In this document: piece by piece, positions 1 to 6,182 of the stretch
Layout of the letters: every line of letters starts with the position of its first letter
Position numbering within the stretch: the first letter of the stretch is position 1
Assembly (NCBI GenBank): GCA_030652715.1
Contig: JAUSQB010000323.1
Location: 1 to 8,971, forward strand
Reading direction: 5' to 3'
Length of the DNA stretch: 8,971 nucleotides
Source of the DNA: Rugosibacter sp.
GTDB taxonomy: Bacteria > Pseudomonadota > Gammaproteobacteria > Burkholderiales > Rhodocyclaceae
Program-made: the position numbers and the translations under genes
The notes under the pieces: generated by a model
What the model saw: only the letters and a program-made list of their open reading frames with translations
Database searches by the model: none
Told to the model about the DNA's origin: nothing

Positions 1-1
1 G

Positions 2-91
2 CTATCTGAGCCGATAGCACATTACGGCGTGGTGGGTTGTGAGGATATTCGTAGCTTGATACAGAGTGCTGCCGGGCATAATCAAGCCTGA
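2..91 (+). CDS. C-terminal end of an unidentified protein (partial)
   Basis: Frame 2 is open from the window edge for 29 codons and stops at TGA 89-91. The other two forward frames hit stops within the first 15 bases. The residues (beginning LSEPIAHYGVVGCED and ending AAGHNQA) read like a plausible protein tail. I do not recognise the family, and the piece is too short for a domain call. It lies on the same strand as ppiD, about 160 bases upstream, and the terminator at 207-235 could end its transcript. It could also be a chance open frame, since 29 codons is weak evidence by itself. Confidence 0.4.
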   Translation, partial: LSEPIAHYGVVGCEDIRSLIQSAAGHNQA

Positions 92-134
92 TGTGATGTA
101 AAATCATCAGCAATGAAGTTGTATTAATTGAAAG

Positions 135-163
135 TTACAAATTCGCTAATTTGTGTATATAAA
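135..163 (+). promoter_or_regulatory. Possible sigma70 promoter upstream of ppiD
   Basis: A good -10 element, TATAAA at 158-163 (5 of 6 to consensus), lies 17 bases from a poor -35, TTACAA at 135-140. A better-looking TTGAAA at 128-133 is too far away. A transcript from here would start near 170 and meet the terminator at 207-235 before ppiD. The -35 match is weak, so this is tentative. Confidence 0.25.
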
Positions 164-170
164 GGGTGTT

Positions 171-201
171 GCAGGGCAGAGTTCGAACCTGTCAGCATCA
201 T
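171..201 (+). pseudogene. tRNA 3'-end-like remnant (possibly tRNA-Val)
   Basis: The stretch contains a T-loop-like TTCGAAC at 182-188. A G-C closing pair flanks it, but the stem is imperfect, and a GTCAGCATCA tail follows it just before a terminator. It resembles the T-arm and acceptor 3' half of a bacterial tRNA-Val such as GGTTCGAACC...GTCATCACC. No matching 5' acceptor strand, D-arm or anticodon arm is visible in the 70 bases upstream, and there is no CCA end. It is at best a broken tRNA remnant and may be coincidence. tRNA genes near ppiD are a pattern I recall from related genomes, which is the only contextual support. Confidence 0.2.
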
Positions 202-206
202 AGAAT

Positions 207-235
207 AAAGGCGAATGTGATGTTCGCCTTTTTTT
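207..235 (+). terminator. Rho-independent terminator before ppiD
   Basis: The arms AAAGGCGAA (207-215) and TTCGCCTTT (223-231) are perfectly complementary around a 7-base loop, and the T-run continues to 235. This is a textbook intrinsic terminator. It ends only 18 bases before the ppiD ATG at 254. It either ends the upstream transcript with ppiD transcribed by read-through, or acts as an attenuator in the ppiD leader. Confidence 0.85.
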
Positions 236-253
236 CATCCGGGGTTTCTAAGC

Positions 254-2149
254 ATGCTTGATAGTGTTCGCAACAACAAGAAAATTGTTCAAGGATTTCT
301 TCTTCTCATAATAATTCCATTTGCGCTGTGGGGGGTTGAGTCTTATATTCATAATGGGGCAAGTGGGGATGAAATTGCCACAGTGGGTGAGGTTACAATT
401 TCCCAGCAGGAATTTGTTGCTGCATTAAATCAGCAGCAAGAGCAATTGCGTGCTCAATCAGGCAGTAATTTTGATCCCGCACTGTTTGATACGCCAAAAA
501 TTCGCCAGCAACTGCTGGAATCTCTCATCGCAAAGAAGCTGTTGGCGCAGCAAGCAAGAAAAAAACAACTGGTTGTGAGTGATGGGGAGATGGTTAACGT
601 TATCGCGAGTATTCCTGAGTTTCAGGAGAATAATCAATTTTCCAGAAGCCGCTATGAAACGATGCTTTCATCGCAGGGCTTACATAAAGAGTTGTTTGAG
701 GCGCGTATGCGGCATGACCTGGCGATTCAGCAGTTAGTTTTACCTATTGCCGCAGCAAGTATTCCCGGTGTTACGTCGACAAGGCATTGGCTGTCGATAA
801 ATCTAGAACAGCGTGAAGTTGTTGAGGCTCAGGTGCCATATGCAAATTACAGTACCCAAGTGAAATTGCCTCCTGAGGCTGTACAAAAATATTATGCGGA
901 GCACAGCAAGGAATTTGAGTTGCCTGAGCAAGTTCGTGCGGAGTTTCTGGTACTGAGTACTGACGTGCTATTGGCGCAACTGCCAGTTAGTGATGAAGAA
1001 GTTAAGGCTCGTTACATGGCTGACATTAGCCGCTACAAGGAAGCTGAATCGCGTCGGGCAAGTCATATTTTGGTTTCTGTGGCTAAAGATGCACCTGCAG
1101 AAGAAGTAACGAGCGCGCAGGCCAAGGCAGAAGAAGTGGTAGCTAAGCTCAATCAAGCCCCCGATAACTTTGCATCGCTAGCGAAGCAGTACTCTAGTGA
1201 TTTTGAGTCAGCAGATAAAGGTGGTGACTTAGGATGGTTTGGTCGTGGCTTAATGATAAAACCATTTGAAGATGCTGTGTTTGGGTTGAAAGACGGAGCG
1301 ACATCTAGCGCGATTCGCACGGACTTTGGATTTCATATTATTCAGGTTACTGGGATAAGGCCGGAACGTGTCAAGTCTTTTGACGAGGTAAAGCTTACCA
1401 TTGCCGATGAACTCAGGCGCGAATTGGGTGCCAAGCGATACGCTGAAGCAGCAGAACTATTTGGCAATTTGGTCTATGAGCAGCCGGATAGTCTGGCTTC
1501 TGCGGCAGAAAAATGGAAGCTGCCCGTTCAGCAAACCGTTTGGTTTTCAAAGTTGGATACGTTGTCTTTCCCATTAAATAATAAAAAATTAGTTGATGCC
1601 TTATTTAGCGAGGATGCAATTAAGAAAAAGCATAATACCGAAGCCGTGGAAGTTTCTCCCGGTATACTTGTTTCGGCACGTGTGCTTGAGCATAAGCCTG
1701 CTACTCTGCAAGATTTTGTCGCCGTGAAAGAAAAGATTGAAAATAAGTTGATTGACGAGGCTGCAGTCGCATTAGCCATTAAAAATGGCAGGAATCAATT
1801 GTCGTCGTTGATGAAAGGCGAGCCAACTGATTTGAAGTGGTCAACCCCGAGGGTCTTGAGTCGGGCTGCCGCAGGCGACATTTCTCCCGATGCTTTACAG
1901 GCAATTTTCAGAACAAAGGCCGATAAGTTGCCTGCCTATGTTGGTCTTGTTTCTCCCCGGAATGATTATGTTATTTATCGTATTAACGCTTTGAAAGCGA
2001 TCAGCTCAAGTCAGGATAACTCAGAGAATCGAAAATTTCTGGAGCACTATAACCAGTCGGTGATCGAAGAGGAGGTGGCCGCATGGATGGCTACTCTAAG
2101 AGAAAGGTTCCCAGTGGAAATTAAAAAGTCAGCGCTGGAGAAACGCTAA
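254..2149 (+). CDS. ppiD: PpiD-type periplasmic folding chaperone / peptidyl-prolyl isomerase, membrane-anchored
   Basis: This 631-residue protein matches the usual size of PpiD (about 620-650). It begins with a short cytoplasmic N-terminus and one membrane segment at about residues 11-31 (KIVQGFLLLIIIPFALWGV), with no cleavage site. A SurA/trigger-factor-like chaperone region follows, then a parvulin domain at about 268-365. That domain shows ASHIL with His271, GGDLGWF at 323-329, the PFEDAVF segment, and FGFHIIQV with His361. These are the residues expected in catalytically competent parvulins. The established family role is to help newly secreted proteins fold at the periplasmic exit of the Sec translocon. 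The start is ATG 254, with a weak G-rich stretch (241-244) as ribosome site. It is preceded by a strong terminator and followed by a 150-base gap, so it appears to be transcribed alone or by read-through. Confidence 0.93.
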   Translation: MLDSVRNNKKIVQGFLLLIIIPFALWGVESYIHNGASGDEIATVGEVTISQQEFVAALNQQQEQLRAQSGSNFDPALFDTPKIRQQLLESLIAKKLLAQQARKKQLVVSDGEMVNVIASIPEFQENNQFSRSRYETMLSSQGLHKELFEARMRHDLAIQQLVLPIAAASIPGVTSTRHWLSINLEQREVVEAQVPYANYSTQVKLPPEAVQKYYAEHSKEFELPEQVRAEFLVLSTDVLLAQLPVSDEEVKARYMADISRYKEAESRRASHILVSVAKDAPAEEVTSAQAKAEEVVAKLNQAPDNFASLAKQYSSDFESADKGGDLGWFGRGLMIKPFEDAVFGLKDGATSSAIRTDFGFHIIQVTGIRPERVKSFDEVKLTIADELRRELGAKRYAEAAELFGNLVYEQPDSLASAAEKWKLPVQQTVWFSKLDTLSFPLNNKKLVDALFSEDAIKKKHNTEAVEVSPGILVSARVLEHKPATLQDFVAVKEKIENKLIDEAAVALAIKNGRNQLSSLMKGEPTDLKWSTPRVLSRAAAGDISPDALQAIFRTKADKLPAYVGLVSPRNDYVIYRINALKAISSSQDNSENRKFLEHYNQSVIEEEVAAWMATLRERFPVEIKKSALEKR

Positions 2150-2299
2150 CTTCAAGGGCAGCGTATTTATTAATGCATCACCTGAGTGGATAACGAAAGC
2201 TATAGTTGCTCGATTTAACAAGAGCATCAGGTTGGATAGTATTGGGTTTTTATCGGATCATTGTTAATCCGAGTTAGCTGGAGTTTTTTATTTGCTTGC

Positions 2300-2836
2300 A
2301 TGAGCCGCCTTATTTTGTTTAACAAACCATATGGCGTGCTAACGCAATTTAAAGACGCGAGCGGACGCCCGACGCTTGCTGACTTTATACCGATACCTGG
2401 TGTTTACGCAGCAGGGCGCTTGGATTCGGATTCGGAAGGGCTGCTACTGCTTACTGATGATGGTAGATTGCAGGCAAGAATTGCCCATCCCCGTCATAAA
2501 CTGCTCAAGACCTACTGGGCACAAGTGGAAGGTATTCCCTCTGAGGCTGATTTAGAATCTCTACGGAAAGGGATCAACCTGGGCGATTTTATTACCCAGC
2601 CCGCCCATGCTGAGCGTATTGATGAGCCGTCAAGCTTATGGGAACGGCACCCACCAATTCGTTATCGGGCAATTATTCCAACGTCATGGCTGCAGATTGT
2701 AATAGGTGAGGGAAAAAACCGACAGGTACGGCGTATGACTGCAAAAATTGGATTTCCAACACTTAGGCTTATTCGCTGGGCAGTGGGCGAGTGGACATTG
2801 GAAAAGCTATCACCTGGAGATTGGCGCGAAATTTGA
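2300..2836 (+). CDS. rluE: 23S rRNA pseudouridine synthase, RluE type (RsuA/RluB/E/F family)
   Basis: This enzyme converts a uridine of 23S rRNA to pseudouridine; in E. coli RluE the target is U2457. From ATG 2300 the protein is 178 residues, typical of RluE, and lacks the N-terminal S4 domain of RsuA or RluB. It opens with [14 protein letters not shown], a standard family start. The catalytic motif [14 protein letters not shown] holds the active Asp at residue 42, and the family motif [11 protein letters not shown] lies at about 136-146. The open frame extends upstream to TTG 2261, but the 13 extra residues are not family-like, so ATG 2300 is preferred. A GGAG lies about 15 bases upstream of it, which is rather far. 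Pairing with a DUF192 gene is a neighbourhood I recall from betaproteobacteria. The exact target base is inferred from family resemblance. Confidence 0.88.
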   Translation: MSRLILFNKPYGVLTQFKDASGRPTLADFIPIPGVYAAGRLDSDSEGLLLLTDDGRLQARIAHPRHKLLKTYWAQVEGIPSEADLESLRKGINLGDFITQPAHAERIDEPSSLWERHPPIRYRAIIPTSWLQIVIGEGKNRQVRRMTAKIGFPTLRLIRWAVGEWTLEKLSPGDWREI

Positions 2837-2935
2837 TTGCAGGTCAATCTGGTAAGCTGTGAATCCAAATGTCAAGGTACTCACAGTCATTCTGGTTTTA
2901 TTTTTTCTTTACGATCAATACAGTGGGATATTTTT

Positions 2936-2944
2936 AGGGGTGGA
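2936..2944 (+). promoter_or_regulatory. Ribosome binding site deciding the DUF192 gene start
   Basis: AGGGGTGGA directly precedes ATG 2945. The purine-rich site supports this start over the TTG at 2837, where the same frame opens immediately after the rluE stop. Confidence 0.6.
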
Positions 2945-3403
2945 ATGAAGCATCGGACATTAATGCTACTGAGTGGTGCATTGGCAACAGTATTTTTCAC
3001 GATTTCTGTGAATGCGGAGTTGTATATCCCGCAGCCCGTTAATTTATTTGCGGGGATGCACCATATTGAAGCTGAGCTTGCCGCAACACCTGACAGTCGA
3101 GCATCTGGTCTGATGTACCGCAGGTCACTGCCTGTGCAGCATGGGATGCTGTTCGTATTTCCAGTAGCTGCAAAACACTGCATGTGGATGAGGAATACTT
3201 ATCTTCCACTTGCGGTCGCTTTTTTAGATGAGCAGGGCGCCATTATCAACGTCGAGGAAATGGAACCCCAGACTGAGAGCAGCCATTGTGCTTTGAAACC
3301 GGCGCGCTATGCTCTGGAAATGAATGCTGGCTGGTTTAAAAGCCGAGGCTTGGACGCTGGCTTTAGGATAGTAGGAGTTAGTAAGCTAACCTCTAGCCAT
3401 TGA
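2945..3403 (+). CDS. Exported DUF192 family protein
   Basis: This 152-residue protein has a signal peptide at residues 1-24: a KHR basic start, a hydrophobic core, and cleavage after SVNA before ELYIPQ. The mature part is one DUF192 domain with its hallmark segments. These are RASGLMYRRSL (about 52-62), GMLFVFP (67-73), CMWMRNTYLPLAVAFLD (79-95) and ALEMNAGW (123-130). DUF192 proteins are widespread in proteobacteria and have no settled biochemical role. The signal peptide places this one in the periplasm. It lies 108 bases after rluE on the same strand, so co-transcription is possible, and a bidirectional terminator follows. The frame is open back to TTG 2837, but only ATG 2945 gives both a ribosome site and a signal peptide. 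Confidence 0.85.
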   Translation: MKHRTLMLLSGALATVFFTISVNAELYIPQPVNLFAGMHHIEAELAATPDSRASGLMYRRSLPVQHGMLFVFPVAAKHCMWMRNTYLPLAVAFLDEQGAIINVEEMEPQTESSHCALKPARYALEMNAGWFKSRGLDAGFRIVGVSKLTSSH

Positions 3404-3457
3404 TATAGATTATTAGGCGCTATACAGACGGCAAGCCTCGCTGCTCCTCTTGTACTT

Positions 3458-3482
3458 CGGCTAGGGAATATAAAATTAGCCG
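3458..3482. repeat. Small inverted repeat beside the convergent terminator
   Basis: CGGCTA (3458-3463) and TAGCCG (3477-3482) are perfect complements around a 13-base AT-rich loop. They sit directly before the A-run of the bidirectional terminator. No T-run follows the repeat on the plus strand. It may extend the terminator structure or be incidental. Confidence 0.35.
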
Positions 3483-3513
3483 AAAAAAAAGCTGCCCCAA
3501 GGCAGCTTTTTTT
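3483..3513. terminator. Bidirectional intrinsic terminator between DUF192 gene and rpsT
   Basis: GCTGCC (3491-3496) pairs with GGCAGC (3501-3506) around a CCAA loop. An A-run lies on the left and a T-run (3507-3513) on the right, so it can terminate on both strands. It stops the rightward DUF192 transcript and the leftward rpsT transcript, whose stop codon is at 3536. Confidence 0.88.
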
Positions 3514-3535
3514 GACAACCTCTGTATGAAGCAGC

Positions 3536-3796
3536 TTAGAGTGCTTTAATTGCGGCAGACAAACGGCTCTTTTGACGGGCTACAAGATTTTTATGGACAA
3601 TCTTCTTGTCAGCGAGAGAGTCAATGATTTTTTGCGACTCAACAAAAACAGCCTGTGCGCCGACTTTGTCGCCAGTGGCGATTGCTTTACGCACTTTTTT
3701 GATGGCAGTACGCAGTGACGACCGTTGATCCATGTTGTGGATGCGTTGATTGGCAGATTGGCGTGCGCGTTTGCGAGCTTGTACTGTGTTGGCCAT
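3536..3796 (-). CDS. rpsT: 30S ribosomal protein S20
   Basis: S20 binds 16S rRNA early in 30S subunit assembly. The 86-residue, highly basic protein has the usual S20 length. It starts [18 protein letters not shown], then shows the conserved [15 protein letters not shown] helix region and ends [18 protein letters not shown]. The start is ATG at 3794-3796. It has its own near-consensus promoter (3837-3865), giving a leader of roughly 34 bases, and a shared terminator at 3483-3513. No clear purine-rich ribosome site is visible before the ATG. A weak initiation region suits the known E. coli case, where S20 represses its own translation, but autoregulation here is inference. It lies downstream of xseA on the same strand. 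Confidence 0.96.
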   Translation of the reverse strand: MANTVQARKRARQSANQRIHNMDQRSSLRTAIKKVRKAIATGDKVGAQAVFVESQKIIDSLADKKIVHKNLVARQKSRLSAAIKAL

Positions 3797-3836
3797 AATG
3801 AATTATCTAATAAGGTAAAAGCATGAAAGAATGCGC

Positions 3837-3865
3837 ATTATAAAAGATTCTTTTATTCGGTGCAA
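3837..3865 (-). promoter_or_regulatory. Near-consensus sigma70 promoter of rpsT
   Basis: Read on the minus strand, the -35 is TTGCAC (3860-3865), the spacer is exactly 17 bases, and the -10 is a perfect TATAAT (3837-3842). Transcription should start near 3830, about 34 bases before the rpsT ATG. The spacer holds the palindrome AAAAGA-T-TCTTTT (3844-3856). Confidence 0.8.
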
Positions 3866-3950
3866 GGTTAAATCAGGTTAAAGAAACCATGTGATTATCA
3901 GAAATTGGCGCCTTTTTATTGTGTTCTTGCCCGAATTGGTTTTATAGGCT

Positions 3951-5300
3951 TCAGGATTTGTCCAGGGGCTCCTCGAATAAACATGTGGTCAGCACTTTTG
4001 CGGTTACGTGGCCGGTTGCCAGCTCGACCGCAATTTGGTTTCCTGAGTGCAATGCGCTGGCGTGGTTCACTACCTTGCCCTGCGCGTTACGAACAATGGC
4101 AAATCCGCGTGCCAATGTGTTGTGCGGATTCAGATGTTTCAGAGCGTTGGAAAGCGGGGCTAGTGCGCTACGCTTTTGTAAAAGATATCTATTTTTTGCG
4201 GCTACTAAACGTTGCTCAAGCAATGCCAGTGCGCCTTGACGGCTTTCTACACGCGGTGCGAGGCGATTAAAGCGCATTGCAAGACGGCTAATATGCTCAT
4301 GGTGTATGCGCAAATGGCTTGTCAGTGCAGTGTTCAGTTGGGCAGCGAGTAATTGCATCTGATCTTGTCGGCGCTTTAAGTTATTGGCAGGGTGTGTCAG
4401 GCGAAGTGCCATATGGTCGAGCCGCTGCTGGTCGCGTGACAGGCGATACTGCATTGCACTGTTGAGTTTCTGACTCAAGCCAATGATTTTCTGTGGCATG
4501 TCATGCCAGTGTTGTGTCGCTAGTTCAGCTGCTGCGGTGGGTGTTGGAGCACGTAAATCAGCAACAAAATCAGCAATTGTGGTATCCGTCTCGTGGCCGA
4601 CACCACTGATGATCGGCAGGGTGCTGCTGGCAATAGCGTAGGCGACGATTTCTTCATTGAATGCCCATAAGTCTTCGATGCTTCCGCCGCCACGGACTAG
4701 TAGTAAAAGATCGCACTCCTTGCGCTGTGTTGCGGAGGCAATTGCTTGAGCAATACCTCTGGCCGCCATGTCACCTTGTACCTGCGTCGGGTAGAGCACA
4801 ATAGCCAGATGGGGTGCGCGACGATTGAGTGTGGATAAAACATCGTGTAAAGCGGCGGCCTGAGGGGAGCTGATAACGCCAATTCGGTTGGGCAGGCGTG
4901 GTAGCGATTTTTTTCTCTCTACAGCGAACAGACCTTCTATTTCAAGCTTTTGTTTCAGGCGCGAAAACTCTTCAAACAGTCGTCCCAATCCTGCGCGGCG
5001 CATAGCCTCAATATTTAACTGGAAATCCCCGCGCGGTTCATAAAGCGAGACTAGCGCCCGAGCTTCAACTTGTTGTCCATTTTCCAGTCGCCAGGGCAGT
5101 ATCTGAGCGCGTGTGCGAAACATCACGCAACGTGCTTGAGCGGCATTGTCTTTGAGCGTGAAATACACATGGCCTGAGGCCGCACGCATCAGGTTTGAAA
5201 TTTCACCGGTTACCCAAAGCAGGGGGAAGGCCTGTTCTAATGTTTGGCGGGTTAGGCGGTTCAATTCACTGATACTGATTACTGATGAAGGTGCAGTCAT
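3951..5300 (-). CDS. xseA: Exodeoxyribonuclease VII large subunit
   Basis: XseA is the catalytic large subunit of exonuclease VII, which with several copies of XseB degrades single-stranded DNA from both ends. At 449 residues it has the normal family length. An N-terminal OB-fold spans about residues 5-100 (LWVTGEISNL, GHVYFTLKD, YEPRGDFQL). The catalytic region follows, with NRIGVISSPQAAALHDV (138-154), RGGGSIEDLWAFNEE (203-217) and GVGHETDTTIADF...RAPTPTAAAE (233-259). A long helical, coiled-coil-prone stretch runs from about 265 to 400, and the C-terminal LARGFAIV segment is present. The start ATG (5298-5300) gives the expected N-terminus, but the preceding bases on this strand are pyrimidine-rich with no visible ribosome site. 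It is transcribed divergently from exbB. No xseB is seen in the window. Confidence 0.95.
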   Translation of the reverse strand: MTAPSSVISISELNRLTRQTLEQAFPLLWVTGEISNLMRAASGHVYFTLKDNAAQARCVMFRTRAQILPWRLENGQQVEARALVSLYEPRGDFQLNIEAMRRAGLGRLFEEFSRLKQKLEIEGLFAVERKKSLPRLPNRIGVISSPQAAALHDVLSTLNRRAPHLAIVLYPTQVQGDMAARGIAQAIASATQRKECDLLLLVRGGGSIEDLWAFNEEIVAYAIASSTLPIISGVGHETDTTIADFVADLRAPTPTAAAELATQHWHDMPQKIIGLSQKLNSAMQYRLSRDQQRLDHMALRLTHPANNLKRRQDQMQLLAAQLNTALTSHLRIHHEHISRLAMRFNRLAPRVESRQGALALLEQRLVAAKNRYLLQKRSALAPLSNALKHLNPHNTLARGFAIVRNAQGKVVNHASALHSGNQIAVELATGHVTAKVLTTCLFEEPLDKS

Positions 5301-5402
5301 GCGCAGAAGAGAAGAAGAGATGTTTAAAAGGATGAATACTAAACGATCAGCGATTATCGACGTAGCTGCTTGAATTTTATCCGGTCAAAAAAATTGCCTT
5401 TA

Positions 5403-5432
5403 TTTAAAACGAGTTAGATTGAGCATTATGCT
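5403..5432 (+). promoter_or_regulatory. Possible promoter of the exbB operon
   Basis: TTTAAA (5403-5408) and TATGCT (5427-5432), separated by 18 bases, are each 4 of 6 to the sigma70 consensus. The -10 is part of a palindrome AGCAT-T-ATGCT (5422-5432). A start near 5439 would place the DnaA-box pair just inside the transcript. The match is modest. Confidence 0.3.
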
Positions 5433-5433
5433 G

Positions 5434-5468
5434 TTTTCCACGGAATTATCCACAGATTTTGGGGATAA
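5434..5468. promoter_or_regulatory. DnaA-box-like cluster in the xseA-exbB gap
   Basis: TTATCCACA at 5446-5454 is an exact match to the consensus DnaA box. Five bases later TGGGGATAA (5460-5468) is the inverted near-copy (TTATCCCCA read on the minus strand). TTTTCCACG (5434-5442) is a third, looser site, and TTGTCCACG at 5560-5568 overlaps the exbB GTG. Binding by DnaA is inferred from the motif alone. The inverted pair could equally be an operator for another regulator. Confidence 0.45.
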
Positions 5469-5492
5469 CTCCGGTCATGCTCGGGAGGGCAG

Positions 5493-5530
5493 TAGCCGGA
5501 CTGTATTGCCGAAGTAGGCAGTTCCGGCTA
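5493..5530 (+). repeat. Imperfect hairpin in the exbB leader
   Basis: TAGCCGGA (5493-5500) and TCCGGCTA (5523-5530) form a perfect 8-base outer stem. Inside it TGCC (5507-5510) and GGCA (5517-5520) can form a second stem around GAAGTA. No T-run follows, so it is not a terminator. It lies 37 bases before the exbB start and would be a structured 5' leader. I do not recognise it as a known riboswitch. Confidence 0.5.
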
Positions 5531-5567
5531 AAGTGCGGCTTTCGTTGTTCACTGGGAGTTTGTCCAC

Positions 5568-6173
5568 GTGTTTGCAATTATTCAAGCGGCTGGGTGGCCT
5601 ATATGGCCGTTGTTATTTGCATCGGTTATTGCGGTTGCGTTGATTATTGAACGCGCAACAGTTTTGCGGCGCGTGAAAATTTTACCGCCGGGCGTTCTGC
5701 AAGGCGTTGTTGCAGAATATCGGCAAAGTGGTGTAAGCGAAACGTTAATTACAAAATTAGAAAATCATTCACCTTTAGGCCGTGTTCTTGCTGCAGGTGT
5801 GCGCAATGCTAAAAGTTCGCGCGAAGTGATGAAAGAGGCCATTGAGGAATCTGGCCGTGGCGTTGCACACGATCTTGAGCGTTATCTGACGACGCTGGGT
5901 ACCATCGCTACTATGGCTCCTCTTATGGGTCTTTTTGGTACGGTCGTAGGCATGATTGAAATTTTTGGTTCCCCTACGGCATCGGGTAATAACCCGCAGG
6001 CGCTTGCGCACGGGATTTCTGTTGCGCTCTACAACACGGGGTTTGGTCTGGTTATTGCGATTCCGAGCATGATTGCCTATCGTCATTTTCGAGCGTTGGT
6101 AGATGGATTTTTGGTTGAAATGGAACAAGAAGCTATCAAGCTGGTGGAAATGATTCATGGCGACCGTAGTTAG
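5568..6173 (+). CDS. exbB: ExbB/TolQ/MotA-family proton channel protein
   Basis: ExbB forms the pentameric inner-membrane proton channel that, with ExbD, powers TonB. The protein has 201 residues with three membrane segments at about 9-27, 109-131 and 148-171. The MotA/TolQ/ExbB signature is clear: GTIATMAPLMGLFGTVVGMI (111-130) and VALYNTGFGLVIAIPSMIAY (152-171). The start is GTG 5568, with GGGAG (5554-5558) nine bases upstream. It heads the tight cluster exbB-exbD-lpxK-Trm112-kdsB. TolQ is the main alternative, but a short protein followed by ExbD and lpxK, with no tolA or tolB nearby, favours ExbB. No tonB is visible next to it. Confidence 0.9.
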   Translation: MFAIIQAAGWPIWPLLFASVIAVALIIERATVLRRVKILPPGVLQGVVAEYRQSGVSETLITKLENHSPLGRVLAAGVRNAKSSREVMKEAIEESGRGVAHDLERYLTTLGTIATMAPLMGLFGTVVGMIEIFGSPTASGNNPQALAHGISVALYNTGFGLVIAIPSMIAYRHFRALVDGFLVEMEQEAIKLVEMIHGDRS

Positions 6174-6182
6174 GCGAGTGCG

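Noticed and set aside
968..1779. Leftward open frames within ppiD
   Set aside because: They are shadows of the long ppiD frame, with no recognisable domains.
2204..2226. Weak hairpin TGCTC...GAGCA in the ppiD-rluE gap as a terminator
   Set aside because: It has only a five-base stem, a ten-base loop and no T-run. The 150-base gap (2150-2299) shows no other clear signal.
2907..2934. Promoter-like TTTACG...TATTTT before the DUF192 gene
   Set aside because: The -10 would lie only 11 bases from the start codon and the spacing is 15 bases, leaving no space for the ribosome site.
3905..4270. Rightward open frames inside xseA (3905-4270 and 3919-4239)
   Set aside because: They run antisense through the C-terminal part of a clear xseA, have unnatural composition, and match no family I recognise.
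5353..5388. Minus-strand TTGACC...GATAAT as an xseA promoter
   Set aside because: The two elements are 24 bases apart, far too long for a sigma70 promoter. At 17 bases the -10 is a poor CTACGT.
5411..5470. Fur box upstream of exbB, expected for an iron-uptake energy system
   Set aside because: No GATAATGATAATCATTATC-like array is visible. The AGCATTATGCT palindrome is too short and does not match.
5146..5650. Rightward open frames 5146-5373 and 5459-5650 around the xseA-exbB gap
   Set aside because: The first overlaps the xseA N-terminus antisense and the second overlaps exbB in another frame. Neither has a good ribosome site or a protein-like sequence.
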